From: Hyphomicrobium_A sp963812795
Lineage (GTDB): Bacteria; Pseudomonadota; Alphaproteobacteria; Rhizobiales; Hyphomicrobiaceae
Assembly (NCBI GenBank): GCA_963812795.1
Contig: CAWEWG010000014.1
Span: 62,001 to 126,000, forward strand
Direction: 5' to 3'
DNA length: 64,000 bases
The position numbers and the translations under genes are program-made. The notes below the pieces were generated by a model. That model was not told the origin of the DNA and made no database searches. It saw only the letters and a program-made list of their open reading frames with translations. Positions 42,841 through 53,469 of this stretch are shown in pieces (position 1 is the first letter of the stretch; every line of letters starts with the position of its first letter).

Positions 42841-44772
42841 GTGACGGCGGGGGCGTTCCTTCCCGCTTCACGTCCATTGGATGAGTGGAACCGGATGCGC
42901 ACCGATCTGTGGGAGTTGTTTGAGCGATTTTCCCGGCACGAGATCGAGATACTCACCCAAGCCTATCCGCGAGATGCAGCCGGTCAGCTGCCCGGTCTCG
43001 ATACCGAGCCGGCGACCTTCCATCAGCTGTGCGTCGGCCTGGCGATGTATCGCAACGAGTTCCCGCTGGTGAACCTGCCGGCGAGCATGACCGACGGCCT
43101 GGGTGACTTCAGCCTCGATGCCATCGCCCTGATGTTGGGGCCCGATCCCGTGTTCTCCGCCGACGAGGCCGATGAGCTGCTCGACGCCGCCGAGGACCGG
43201 ACGCTGCGCATACTTTTCGTGCAGGCCAAGCGGTGGGAGAAAGTCGACGAGAAGGAGGTGATCGATTTCGGCGTGAAGGTGACGCGTTTTCTCACCTACT
43301 CGGCAGCCGATATCGAGAAGCAACTCAGCATCGGCGTGGAGGATCGCGCCCAGGACGCGGCGGAGAATGTGCTGCAGTACTGGCGCGCCTACGACGCCCT
43401 GCGCAAGAAAGCCACCAAGGTGCAGGTCATCGCGGTGTACGCGTTCTCGGGTGACTACACCGCGCCGCCGGGAGTGACGGCCGCCATCGCGGAGTTCGAG
43501 CACAATGTGAAGTCGCGCATCGCCGGTGCCGATGCCCGCATGCTGATCTACGGTGCCGACGAGCTGCTCGCCATCGGACGCGAGGCCGACACGGACGTGA
43601 TGCGGCGGTTCGAGGATATGCATTTGGTGGAGCTGCCCCCGACGACCGGTGCCGCGAAGGCTTATATCGGCTATGTCGGCGCCCAGAGCCTCGTCGATGC
43701 AATCCGTCCCAAGCATGTTGGCGACACGGCCGACAAGAAGCTTCCCGATGCGCGGCTGTTTTTCGACAATCCCCGGGCGTTCATCGACCCGGAGCGCGAC
43801 CGCAATATCGGTGTCGCGTCGCTGCGCAAGACGTTGGCGCAGGGCTCGCTGCACGACCGCGTCATTCTCGGCCACAACGGATTGCTCATTGCCGGCGACC
43901 GTGTGGCGCTGTCTGGAACGACACTCGAAGTGCAGGGCACGCAAATCCTCAACGGGTTGCAGTCGTGTCATGCGCTGTTCGAGTTCGACGGCCGGCTGGA
44001 GGGCGTCAGCGTTCCCGTCAAAGTCTTTGCCACCCACGACGAAGCCTTGAAGGACGCGCTCATCCTCGCCTCCAACACGCAGCAGGCATTCGGCGAGTAC
44101 GACATGCTTTCCCGCAAGCGCGAGCTGCGAAATCTGCAGCCCGACTTCGAGATCAATACGGTTCGCAGCTCGCAACTCTGGTTGCGGCTCAAGCCGGCCG
44201 AACCGCCGCGCGGCATCCACTCGCGCAATCTCACACCCCGACAATTGCTCGATGGCTTCATCGCCAGCTACCTCGGACAGCCGCATACCGTACACACCGG
44301 CGGCGAAAGAGGGCGGACGCTCCTCGATGCCGGCAAGGTATTCGCCGCCGACCACGAGCCGAACAGCTATCGGGCGCTCGGCTGGCTGATCGTGCGCGGC
44401 CGCCTGTGGGCGAAGGCGTCGGGCAGGTGGGCATGGCAGGATTATGCCGATCGCGAGACGCGCAATCCGAACGCCTATCCGGCGCGTCATCAGTTCACCT
44501 ATGCGCTTTGGCGCCTGTGCTCCGACGATCCCGATGACGTGGACTTGGACCGCAGTCCGGTGGCCAACCGCAGGTTCCAGCGCATCGTCGACCTGCTGCG
44601 AGACGATCGTATCGGGCTGACGCTTGCGCAGCTCGCCGGGCTGGCGGTGCAGGATGCCTGCGGCGGCGCCCGTCTTACGCAGCAACTGGCGCGAACGGCG
44701 CCATTCACGGTGGACGTGCGCGACGCGGCGACAAAGCGCCGACAAGAAGTTGGACGCCAGGCTTTGGCGTAG
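42841..44772 (+). CDS. AIPR-family abortive-infection/phage-resistance protein
   Basis: 643 residues from a GTG; an ATG at 42895 is an alternative start. The N-terminal part looks like a PD-(D/E)xK nuclease core: DGLGDFSLDAIALM at residues 85-98, then ILFVQAK at 124-130. The AIPR (PF10592-like) region covers about 300-600. It contains ARLFFDNPRAFID, GHNGLLIAGDRVAL (345-357), VQGTQILNGLQSCHALFEF (364-382, matching the IVNGAQT-type motif) and VPVKVFATHDEALKDALILA followed by SNTQQAF. The family is linked to phage abortive infection. It stands alone, with no restriction or toxin partner beside it, and lies between xseB and dxs. Confidence 0.8.
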   Translation: MTAGAFLPASRPLDEWNRMRTDLWELFERFSRHEIEILTQAYPRDAAGQLPGLDTEPATFHQLCVGLAMYRNEFPLVNLPASMTDGLGDFSLDAIALMLGPDPVFSADEADELLDAAEDRTLRILFVQAKRWEKVDEKEVIDFGVKVTRFLTYSAADIEKQLSIGVEDRAQDAAENVLQYWRAYDALRKKATKVQVIAVYAFSGDYTAPPGVTAAIAEFEHNVKSRIAGADARMLIYGADELLAIGREADTDVMRRFEDMHLVELPPTTGAAKAYIGYVGAQSLVDAIRPKHVGDTADKKLPDARLFFDNPRAFIDPERDRNIGVASLRKTLAQGSLHDRVILGHNGLLIAGDRVALSGTTLEVQGTQILNGLQSCHALFEFDGRLEGVSVPVKVFATHDEALKDALILASNTQQAFGEYDMLSRKRELRNLQPDFEINTVRSSQLWLRLKPAEPPRGIHSRNLTPRQLLDGFIASYLGQPHTVHTGGERGRTLLDAGKVFAADHEPNSYRALGWLIVRGRLWAKASGRWAWQDYADRETRNPNAYPARHQFTYALWRLCSDDPDDVDLDRSPVANRRFQRIVDLLRDDRIGLTLAQLAGLAVQDACGGARLTQQLARTAPFTVDVRDAATKRRQEVGRQALA

Positions 44773-44778
44773 GCGCGG

Positions 44779-45294
44779 TCAGATCTTGCGGCTGTCGTAG
44801 GCCCAATGCAGCAGCGCCTGACGCTGTCGCGGCCGGCAGAAAACGTCGCCGCGCTCGCAGTTCTTCTCGATCTGCCGCACGTGGCGCTTGATCAGCTTCC
44901 AGCGCTTGATCTGCCGCGCGTCCTCTTCCGGCAGCCGCCGGCCCATGTAGTAGCGGCAGTACCACTGGAACCACCCGCGCGGGTCGTCCGCGTGGATCCA
45001 GCGCTTCTTCTTCCATTCGGACAGTGGCTGGCTGGCGTTGACGCCAAAGTAGTTCAGCGCGACGTCGCGCCCGCGCCGGCCCGGCGCGAGCTTGGCGTGC
45101 GTAAACCAGCTGGCGGGAAACTCACCCCGTCCATCCGTCATGTAGCGACCGCCGAAGACGCCGAGGCGCAGCATCTGTGCCGGGGTCAGCTCGGGCTTGA
45201 ACTGAGGATCGAAGTCGCGGCCGACGCGCGCCGTGCGCGCGTAGCGATAGCCTCGCTGCATCCTGTCGGTGACGGTCACCCACTGCGTGCGCAT
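44779..45294 (-). CDS. Conserved protein of unknown function, Trp/Arg-rich
   Basis: 171 residues, basic and aromatic. The distinctive stretch is WIHADDPRGWFQWYCRYYMG, followed by DARQIKRWKLIKRHVRQIEK, CERGDVFCRP and RQALLHWAYDSRKI at the C-terminus. Another conserved-looking element is ASWFTHAKLAPGRRGRDVAL. I recall proteins with this C-terminal pattern from other bacteria and even eukaryotes, but no function. The frame is intact. It converges with the AIPR gene, with 6 bases between the stops. Confidence 0.72.
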   Translation of the reverse strand: MRTQWVTVTDRMQRGYRYARTARVGRDFDPQFKPELTPAQMLRLGVFGGRYMTDGRGEFPASWFTHAKLAPGRRGRDVALNYFGVNASQPLSEWKKKRWIHADDPRGWFQWYCRYYMGRRLPEEDARQIKRWKLIKRHVRQIEKNCERGDVFCRPRQRQALLHWAYDSRKI

Positions 45295-45620
45295 CGCGGA
45301 AAAGCTACGCGCGAATGACGGACGGTCAATCGCGCGAAAGGCGAAGGCGCACGATGTTCCGGACCTCGCCCGTAGGTTTTGCCTGCGGCCGAACGTCGTC
45401 CTGCCGAAGTGGAACCAAATAATTTGTCGTTGCTGCTTGGTAGCTTAGCACCGTCGGCGGCATTAGGCGTGTTTGCGGCGTCTTCTCTGCGCGCCGCTGG
45501 CCTCTAGCCTCTGTCGTACAACCTCGATAGGGTGCCGCCGGCTCAAGGGATGGCAGGGCGCTTTTTTCTGCTTTTCATCCGCGAGTTTGAGCTTTGTCTT
45601 GATATTTGGGGAGAAGACCA
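45295..45620. other. Intergenic region before the His/Lys-rich peptide gene
   Basis: About 325 bases between divergent genes. The right-hand part (45555-45605) is T-rich. GGGGAGA just before 45621 is the ribosome binding site for the small peptide. No RNA gene or clear operator was identified. Confidence 0.45.
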
Positions 45621-45806
45621 ATGAAGTCGTTGATGGCCCTCGCCGTCGTGCTCAGCACCTTTGCCATGGTTGGCGTCGCCACCACCTCGCCCGCCGAGGC
45701 GCACTTCAAGAAGCGCCACCACCACGCCAAGTACTACAAGGCTGGCAAGTGCAAGAAGCACGTCCACTGGTTCCGCAGGCACAAGAAGTGCCATAAGCAC
45801 TGGTAA
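45621..45806 (+). CDS. Secreted His/Lys-rich mini-protein
   Basis: 61 residues. The signal peptide MKSLMALAVVLSTFAMVGVA ends with an AEA cleavage site at residue 27. The remaining 34 residues contain nine His, ten Lys, three Arg and two Cys, for example HFKKRHHHAKYYKAGKCKK. Such a composition suggests metal binding, or binding to acidic polymers or membranes; this is inference. A strong ribosome binding site precedes the ATG and a strong terminator follows, so it is a free-standing small gene. No named family is recognised. Confidence 0.7.
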   Translation: MKSLMALAVVLSTFAMVGVATTSPAEAHFKKRHHHAKYYKAGKCKKHVHWFRRHKKCHKHW

Positions 45807-45831
45807 TTCCGGGCCCAGCTTGGACTACCGA

Positions 45832-45868
45832 CGGCGCGGCTCCCCCCGGAGCCGCGCTTTTTCTTTTT
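45832..45868 (+). terminator. Rho-independent terminator after the mini-protein gene
   Basis: A ten-base stem, GCGCGGCTCC / GGAGCCGCGC, with a CCCC loop and a T-rich tail (TTTTTCTTTTT). Confidence 0.9.
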
Positions 45869-45928
45869 CGCAACCTCCGCGGCGATTGCTCCCTTGCGGG
45901 GGCGCGACAGTGTGACATAACAAGACGT

Positions 45929-45934
45929 TATAAT
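45929..45934 (+). promoter_or_regulatory. Possible -10 box of the dxs promoter
   Basis: A consensus TATAAT stands 19 bases before the GTG start of dxs, after the terminator of the previous gene. No good -35 hexamer is found at the right spacing, so support is moderate at best. Confidence 0.35.
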
Positions 45935-45953
45935 CACAGCACGGGATGGTTCG

Positions 45954-47876
45954 GTGGACAGCGCTCCGAAGACCCCGCTTCTCGATCGCGTCAAAACGCC
46001 CGAGGATCTGCGTAAACTCGAAGAATCCGAACTGCCGCAACTGGCGGACGAGTTGCGGCGCGAGACGATCGACGCCGTCTCGGTCACCGGCGGCCACCTC
46101 GGGGCCGGCCTCGGCGTTGTCGAGTTGACGGTCGCCCTGCACTGGGTCTTCGACACGCCACGCGATCGTCTGGTGTGGGACGTGGGCCACCAGACCTATC
46201 CGCATAAGATCATCACCGGACGCCGCGACCGTATCCGCACGCTGCGCACGCCGGGCGGCCTTTCGGGTTTCACGCGCCGCGTCGAGAGCGAGTATGACCC
46301 GTTCGGCGCCGCGCATTCGTCCACGTCGATCTCCGCCGGCCTCGGCATGGCAGTGGCGCGCGACCTCGCCGAGCGCGACAACAACGTCGTGTGCGTCATC
46401 GGCGACGGCGCCATGAGCGCCGGCATGGCCTACGAGGCGTTGAACAACGCCGGCGCGCGCGACGAGCGGCTGATCGTCGTCCTCAACGACAACGACATGT
46501 CGATCGCGCCGCCGACCGGGGCGCTAAGCGCCTACCTCGCGCGCATCTCGTCCAGCGGCACCTATCTCTACCTGCGCGACATCGCCAAGCAGCTCGCACG
46601 CCAGTTGCCCAAGAGTTGGGAGCGCCGCGCCGCGCGCGTCGAAGAATACACGCGGCACCTCTGGCAGGGCGGCGCCTGGTTCGAGGAGCTGGGCTTCTAC
46701 TACGTCGGCCCCATCGACGGCCACAACTTCGATCACCTGTTGCCCGTGCTCAAGAATGTGCGCGACGCGCGGCAGGGGCCGATCCTCGTGCACGTCGTCA
46801 CCAAGAAGGGCAAAGGCTACGCGCCGGCCGAGGCCTCCGACGACAAGTATCACGGCGTCTCCAAGTTCAACGTCGTCACCGGGGCGCAGGATATCGCCAA
46901 ACCGAAGGCGCCGACCTATACGCGCGTCTTCGCCGACGCCCTCATTGCCGAAGCAAAGAAGGACGACAAGATCGTCGCCATCACCGCGGCGATGCCCGAC
47001 GGCACCGGCCTCGACCGCTTCGGCAAGGCGTTTCCCGAACGCACCTTCGACGTCGGCATCGCCGAGCAGCACGCCGTCACCTTCGCCGCCGGCTTGGCGA
47101 CTGAGGGCCTGAAGCCGTTCGCCGCCATCTATTCGACATTCCTGCAGCGCGCCTACGATCAGGTCGTGCACGACGTCGCCATCCAGCGCTTGCCGGTCCG
47201 CTTTGCCATCGACCGCGCCGGTCTCGTCGGTGCCGACGGGCCGACGCACGCCGGCGCCTTCGACGTCGCCTACCTCTCGTGTCTGCCGGGCTTCGTCGTC
47301 ATGGCGGCGGCGGACGAGGCCGAGCTCGTGCACATGGTCGCAACGGCGGCGGCGATCGACGACCGCCCTTCGGCATTCCGCTATCCGCGCGGCGAAGGCT
47401 TCGGCATTCCGCTGCCGGCGGAGGGTATCCCGCTTGAGATCGGTAGGGGCCGCGTCCTGCGTGAAGGCTCGGCCGTGGCGCTGCTGTCGTTCGGCACGCG
47501 CGCGCACGAATGCCTCAAGGCCGCCGACCAGTTGGCGGCGTTCGGGTTATCGACGACCGTTGCCGATGCGCGCTTTGCCAAGCCGCTCGATGAGGATCTC
47601 ATCCGCCGCCTGGCGCAAAACCACGAGGTTCTCGTCACTGTCGAGGAAGGCTCCGTCGGCGGCTTCGGCAGCCACGTGCTGAAGTACCTCGCCGACAGCG
47701 GCCTGCTCGACCGCGGCCTCAAGGTGCGCACCATGGTGCTGCCGGACACGTTCATCGAGCACGGCAAGCCGGATGCGATGTACGAGCAGGCCGGTCTGAC
47801 CGGGGCGGGCATCGTCACCACGGTGCTGGGCGCCCTGGGCCGCGAGACGCTCGACGACGCCGCCAACCGCGCTTAA
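45954..47876 (+). CDS. dxs: 1-deoxy-D-xylulose-5-phosphate synthase
   Basis: 640 residues from a GTG start. This thiamine-diphosphate enzyme joins pyruvate and glyceraldehyde 3-phosphate in the first step of the MEP isoprenoid pathway. Visible landmarks: GGHLGAGLGVVELTVALHWV, WDVGHQTYPHKIITGR, GDGAMSAGMAYEALNNAG with the ThDP/Mg site, VVTKKGKGYAPAEASDDKYH, FPERTFDVGIAEQHAVTFAA (catalytic Glu) and YSTFLQRAYDQVVHDVAIQ. The frame is intact. Confidence 0.96.
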   Translation: MDSAPKTPLLDRVKTPEDLRKLEESELPQLADELRRETIDAVSVTGGHLGAGLGVVELTVALHWVFDTPRDRLVWDVGHQTYPHKIITGRRDRIRTLRTPGGLSGFTRRVESEYDPFGAAHSSTSISAGLGMAVARDLAERDNNVVCVIGDGAMSAGMAYEALNNAGARDERLIVVLNDNDMSIAPPTGALSAYLARISSSGTYLYLRDIAKQLARQLPKSWERRAARVEEYTRHLWQGGAWFEELGFYYVGPIDGHNFDHLLPVLKNVRDARQGPILVHVVTKKGKGYAPAEASDDKYHGVSKFNVVTGAQDIAKPKAPTYTRVFADALIAEAKKDDKIVAITAAMPDGTGLDRFGKAFPERTFDVGIAEQHAVTFAAGLATEGLKPFAAIYSTFLQRAYDQVVHDVAIQRLPVRFAIDRAGLVGADGPTHAGAFDVAYLSCLPGFVVMAAADEAELVHMVATAAAIDDRPSAFRYPRGEGFGIPLPAEGIPLEIGRGRVLREGSAVALLSFGTRAHECLKAADQLAAFGLSTTVADARFAKPLDEDLIRRLAQNHEVLVTVEEGSVGGFGSHVLKYLADSGLLDRGLKVRTMVLPDTFIEHGKPDAMYEQAGLTGAGIVTTVLGALGRETLDDAANRA

Positions 47877-47951
47877 CGCATCGCAGCGAGCGCGGAGCTC
47901 CCCAGCCGCGCCTAAGCTAAACAATGACACCTGAGCGACACGCTGCGCCGG

Positions 47952-48676
47952 CTAAACCTTCAGCGCGCCGGCCTTGGCGGCGGCGTAGCGCTCGCCGACG
48001 GCCTTCCAGTTGACGACGTCCCACCAGGCCTTGAGATACTCGGGGCGGCGGTTCTGGTATTTCAAGTAATAGGCGTGCTCCCACACGTCGTTGCCGAACA
48101 GCACGCGCCCGCCTTCCATCAGCGGCGTGTCCTGGTTCGGCTTGGAAACGAGTGACAGCTTGCCTTCCGGCGTCACGGCGACGAACACCCAGCCCGAGCC
48201 GAACACCTTGCCGCCCTTGTCGTTGAACTCTTCCTTGAGCTTGTCGAGACCGCCGAGGTCGCTGTCGATGGCCGCCTTGAGGTCGCCTTCCGGCGCGCCG
48301 CCGTCTTTACCCATCACCTGCCAGAACATCGAATGGTTGGCATGGCCACCACCGTTGTTGCGCACGGCGGTGCGGATGTCCTCGGGCAGCTCCGGCAGCT
48401 TGGCCAGGATTTCCTCGATCGGCATGGCGGCGACCTTTGAGTGGTCCTTCACGGCCTCGTTCAGCTTCTTCACGTAGGCCGCATGATGCTTGTCGTGGTG
48501 CAGCTCCATGGTCGTGGCGTCGATGTCGGCTCCAGTGCGCCGAAATCATAGGGAAGCGGCGGCAGCTTGAAGGGGCCGGGGTCGTCGGCGGCCCAGACCA
48601 CGCGCGGGCCGGCGGCCGTAGCCAGCGCGGCCGCGGCGGCGCCCTTGAGCAAAGTACGACGTTCGATCGACGGCAT
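47952..48676 (-). CDS. sodB: Fe/Mn superoxide dismutase with Tat signal (one frame break)
   Basis: About 241 residues when bridged. The N-terminus MPSIERRTLLKGAAAAALAT is a twin-arginine signal, so the enzyme would be exported folded to the periplasm, unlike typical cytoplasmic SodB. The dismutase domain starts FKLPPLPYDFGALEP. Near 48530 one base is missing; restoring it reads ALEPDIDATTMELHHDKHHA AYV. Metal ligands are in HHDKHH, HANHSMFW and DVWEHAYY. Fe versus Mn use cannot be decided. It is convergent with dxs. Confidence 0.85.
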
Positions 48677-48740
48677 GAGGCTTCTCCAAGCAACTTGGCG
48701 CGGCTGCGCCCACGCGAATTGATTGCCGCCCTGCCGACGC

Positions 48741-48772
48741 AAAACGGCCGCGGACAGGTAAGTCCGCGGCCG
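48741..48772 (-). terminator. Rho-independent terminator after the DUF4399 gene
   Basis: An 11-base perfect stem, CGGCCGCGGAC / GTCCGCGGCCG, with a six-base loop. On the minus strand it is followed by TTTT. It separates the DUF4399 gene from sodB. Confidence 0.85.
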
Positions 48773-48797
48773 CGCGTTGGTTCCCGCGTTTTTGCCG

Positions 48798-49267
48798 TTA
48801 CTCGACCGTGATGGTGACAACGTCGGATTGCACGGGAGGATCGAACGGAACGTGGCTCTTGTCGGCGAACACGTCCTGCAGCGTGTGCTTGCCGGGAGAA
48901 AGCTCGATCGTCCCTTCGGTCTGCCCCTTGCCGTAGTGGATGTGCTGGGCGTCGGCGGGAATGGCGGTGCTGTCATCGACCTTGGCATCGATCAGCAGGT
49001 GATGATGCCCACTGTCGGGCTCGTCGGTGCCGGCCGGAACGACCTTCATGCCCTCGACGCCGAACTTGACGGTTATCGGGTTTTTGACCGTTGCGCCGTC
49101 CTTGGGCTCGATGATGAATACCTTGGCCCCCGGCGGCGAGGGGGTGCGGGCGACGCCGTCCGCGGACGGCACGCTTCTTTGTGGGCTTCGTGCGGGGCGG
49201 GGGTGCTATTGTCGCCGCAGGCGGCGAGGGTCAGAACAAACAGGGTGGCGGCAAAAGCGCTGCGCAT
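48798..49267 (-). CDS. DUF4399 lipoprotein (one frame break)
   Basis: About 156 residues when bridged. It starts MRSAFAATLFVLTLAACGDN, a lipoprotein signal with the lipobox LAAC. The frame changes near 49172, where one base is missing after HEAHKEA; the following part reads VPSADGVARTPSPPGAKVFI and is a DUF4399 domain. The domain shows IEPKDGATVKNPITVKFGVE, SGHHHLLIDAKVD, HIHYGKGQTEGTIELSPGKH and HVPFDPPVQSDVVTI. The His-rich strands may bind a metal. Function is unknown. Confidence 0.78.
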
Positions 49268-49333
49268 GTACGTCTCCAAAATGTTCGCGCCGAGATTGCG
49301 CGTCACCGACCAAGATATCGTAAACTTGAGCCT

Positions 49334-50070
49334 ATGCGAAAGACGGTTGGATCTTCTGCTCGTGGAGCAGGGGCTTGGTGCCGACACGGTCGCGCGCCCG
49401 CGACCTCATTCGCTCGGGGCACGTGCGCGTCGGCGAGGATGTCTGCACCAAGGCGGGCACCGAATTCGTCGACACGGTAGAGCTGACGCTCGGGGATGTG
49501 GGTGCGGCTCGTGCGGTATCGCGCGGGGGCCAGAAGCTAGCCGCCGCGCTGGCCGCCTTCGAATTCGACCCGCAGGGCCGCATAGCTCTCGATGTCGGCG
49601 CCTCCACCGGCGGCTTCACGCAGGTGCTGCTCGAGCGCGGCGCAATCAAGGTCTACGCCGCCGACGTCGGTCACGGGCAGCTTCACGCCAGCCTCAAGTC
49701 GGATCCGCGCGTCGTCTCGCTCGAGGGTCTCGATGCGCGGCGCCTCACGCGCGAGACGGTCCCCGAGCCGGTCGGCGCTATCACCGCCGACGTCAGCTTC
49801 ATCTCGCTGATCAAGGCGCTGGGCCCGGCCCTGGAGCTGGCAGCGCCCGGCGCGTTCCTCGTCGCGCTGGTCAAGCCGCAGTTCGAGGTGGGCCCGGAGC
49901 GCATCGGCAAGGGCGGCATCGTGCGCGACGCCGGCAGCGCGCGACAGCGCGCTTCATTGCGGTCACGGCATGGCTCGCCGCGCAGCCGGGTTGGCGCGTC
50001 GCCGGCTCCATTCCCTCGCCCGTCAAAGGCGGCTCGGGCAACGTCGAGTTTCTCATCGGTGCGCTGCGCG

Positions 50071-50078
<8 letters not shown>
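49334..50078 (+). CDS. tlyA: TlyA-family rRNA methyltransferase / hemolysin A (three frame breaks)
   Basis: The product is an S4-domain plus FtsJ-like methyltransferase that 2'-O-methylates rRNA in species where it has been studied. Breaks occur near 49339 (one extra A; corrected start MRRRLDLLLVEQGL), near 49395 (one extra base before RARDLIRSGHVRV) and near 49945 (one missing base before ARFIAVTAWL). The Rossmann core is intact: SRGGQKLAAALAAF, ALDVGASTGGFTQVLLERGA, VYAADVGHGQLH, ITADVSFISLIKAL and LVKPQFEVGPERIGKGGIVR. The end KGGSGNVEFLIGALRDG is typical. It overlaps the next gene by eight bases. Confidence 0.82.
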
Positions 50079-51310
<1,232 letters not shown>

Positions 51311-51346
51311 GCAGGCGGACGCAGCGTAGCCGGCGACAATGCTCGG

Positions 51347-52358
<1,012 letters not shown>

Positions 52359-52651
52359 CTTCATCGCCTCCTTGCAGCGCTCAATCTACGTATTCACTCG
52401 GTTCCTAAACAAAGGCGCGGCCATTAACTGGACGCGAGGCCATGGTGTCAATGCGGCATCACCCGGCGTGCTGAACATCGGCCGGAAGCAGTCGAGCAAA
52501 TTTGTGTGACACGAAATTCCTGTTGGAGCCGCAGCGGTTCGCACGCTGCCTTGTTGACGCCTTCGAAGAGCGACACTTAAGGTCATGACACGGGAAGGCA
52601 GCCGTGGATCGCCAGGGGGCAACTGGGCGAATCTCGGAGGGCAGGACCAAT

Positions 52652-52912
52652 ATGGCTCAGCGGGTATCGCAGAAGGGCAAGCGGCAGGCTCCGCCGCCGC
52701 GCCAACGGACCGGGCGTGCAGCTCCCGGTGATCCCAGACGCAACGGGGAAACGCGCCTTGAGGCGGCCGAGAGCGAGCGTGATCAGCTGAAGGCGCAGCT
52801 TGTCGAGGCGCAGGCGATGATCGCCAAGCTGGAGCAGGCGCGCGACGAAGCCCTGAGCCGGATTGATTGGGCGATAGACTCGCTGCATAACGTGCTCGAA
52901 AGCGACGCCTGA
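52652..52912 (+). CDS. Small coiled-coil protein (DUF4164-like) upstream of zapA
   Basis: 86 residues. A basic, Pro/Arg-rich start (MAQRVSQKGKRQAPPPRQRT) is followed by one long helix, LEAAESERDQLKAQLVEAQA and then MIAKLEQARDEALSRIDWAI. Placement directly before zapA suggests a cell-division or envelope role like that of the DUF4164 proteins often found there, but the family match is tentative. The ATG at 52652 follows AGGACC. Confidence 0.65.
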   Translation: MAQRVSQKGKRQAPPPRQRTGRAAPGDPRRNGETRLEAAESERDQLKAQLVEAQAMIAKLEQARDEALSRIDWAIDSLHNVLESDA

Positions 52913-52944
52913 GCAACTCGAAGCTAGGCACAACGGTGGGGGCG

Positions 52945-53196
52945 ATGGGTCAGGTCGCGATCACTGTCAATGGACGCTCCTACCGCTTCGATTGCGGAGA
53001 CGGCGAGGAGCCGCGCCTGCAAGAGCTCGCCGAGTACGTGAAGAGCCGCATGGAGACGCTGTCGCGCGAGCATGGCAACGTCGGCGAGGAACGCCTGCTG
53101 CTCATGGCCGCGCTGACCATCGCCGACGAGCTGTGGGACGCCACCGACGGCAATGCCGGCTCGACCAGCGCCGCCGACGCCAAGCGCCGCGCATAA
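52945..53196 (+). CDS. zapA: Cell division protein ZapA
   Basis: 83 residues. It binds and bundles FtsZ at the division ring. The ZapA head is visible (GQVAITVNGRSYRFDCGDGE) followed by LQELAEYVKSRMETL and a C-terminal helix (ERLLLMAALTIADELWDAT). It is complete and 32 bases after the coiled-coil gene. The 6S RNA and fau follow, the standard neighbourhood of zapA. Confidence 0.9.
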   Translation: MGQVAITVNGRSYRFDCGDGEEPRLQELAEYVKSRMETLSREHGNVGEERLLLMAALTIADELWDATDGNAGSTSAADAKRRA

Positions 53197-53207
53197 GGCC
53201 TCTTCAC

Positions 53208-53337
53208 TGTCATCTTCGGGCTTGTCCCGAGGACCCAACTCTCCCCTTGCACCTGCTCTGTGAAAGCAGTTGTGGTGACCGACACGCCGGATACCCGCAC
53301 GTCCAATTGCTTCCTCGGGACAAGCCCGAGGATGACA
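53208..53337. repeat. Large inverted repeat (26-base arms), palindromic repeat element
   Basis: Arms at 53208-53233 and 53312-53337 are reverse complements with one mismatch, separated by 78 bases. The core GGGCTTGTCCCGAGGA is itself a familiar intergenic repeat of Hyphomicrobiales. It lies between zapA and the 6S RNA and could form a long hairpin in the zapA transcript. Confidence 0.75.
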
Positions 53338-53469
53338 CCTGTGTGGTGCTGTCCAGCCTTGGGAGGCGAGGGCGGGCACCCTCCGCTGGAGTGAATAAGG
53401 GGCGAGACGCTGGAAAATTAGCGAGCGGTCCTCTACATTGGTGCGCTGCGGGGTGCGTTAGAAGCACAT
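53338..53469. other. Short gap before 6S RNA
   Basis: About 130 bases that must contain the 6S RNA promoter. TAGAAGCACATATG just before 53472 is AT-richer and could hold the -10 region. No gene. Confidence 0.4.

Noticed and set aside
42868..44745. 625-codon open frame antisense to the AIPR gene
   Set aside because: The plus strand matches AIPR motifs along its length; the antisense translation has no recognisable motif.
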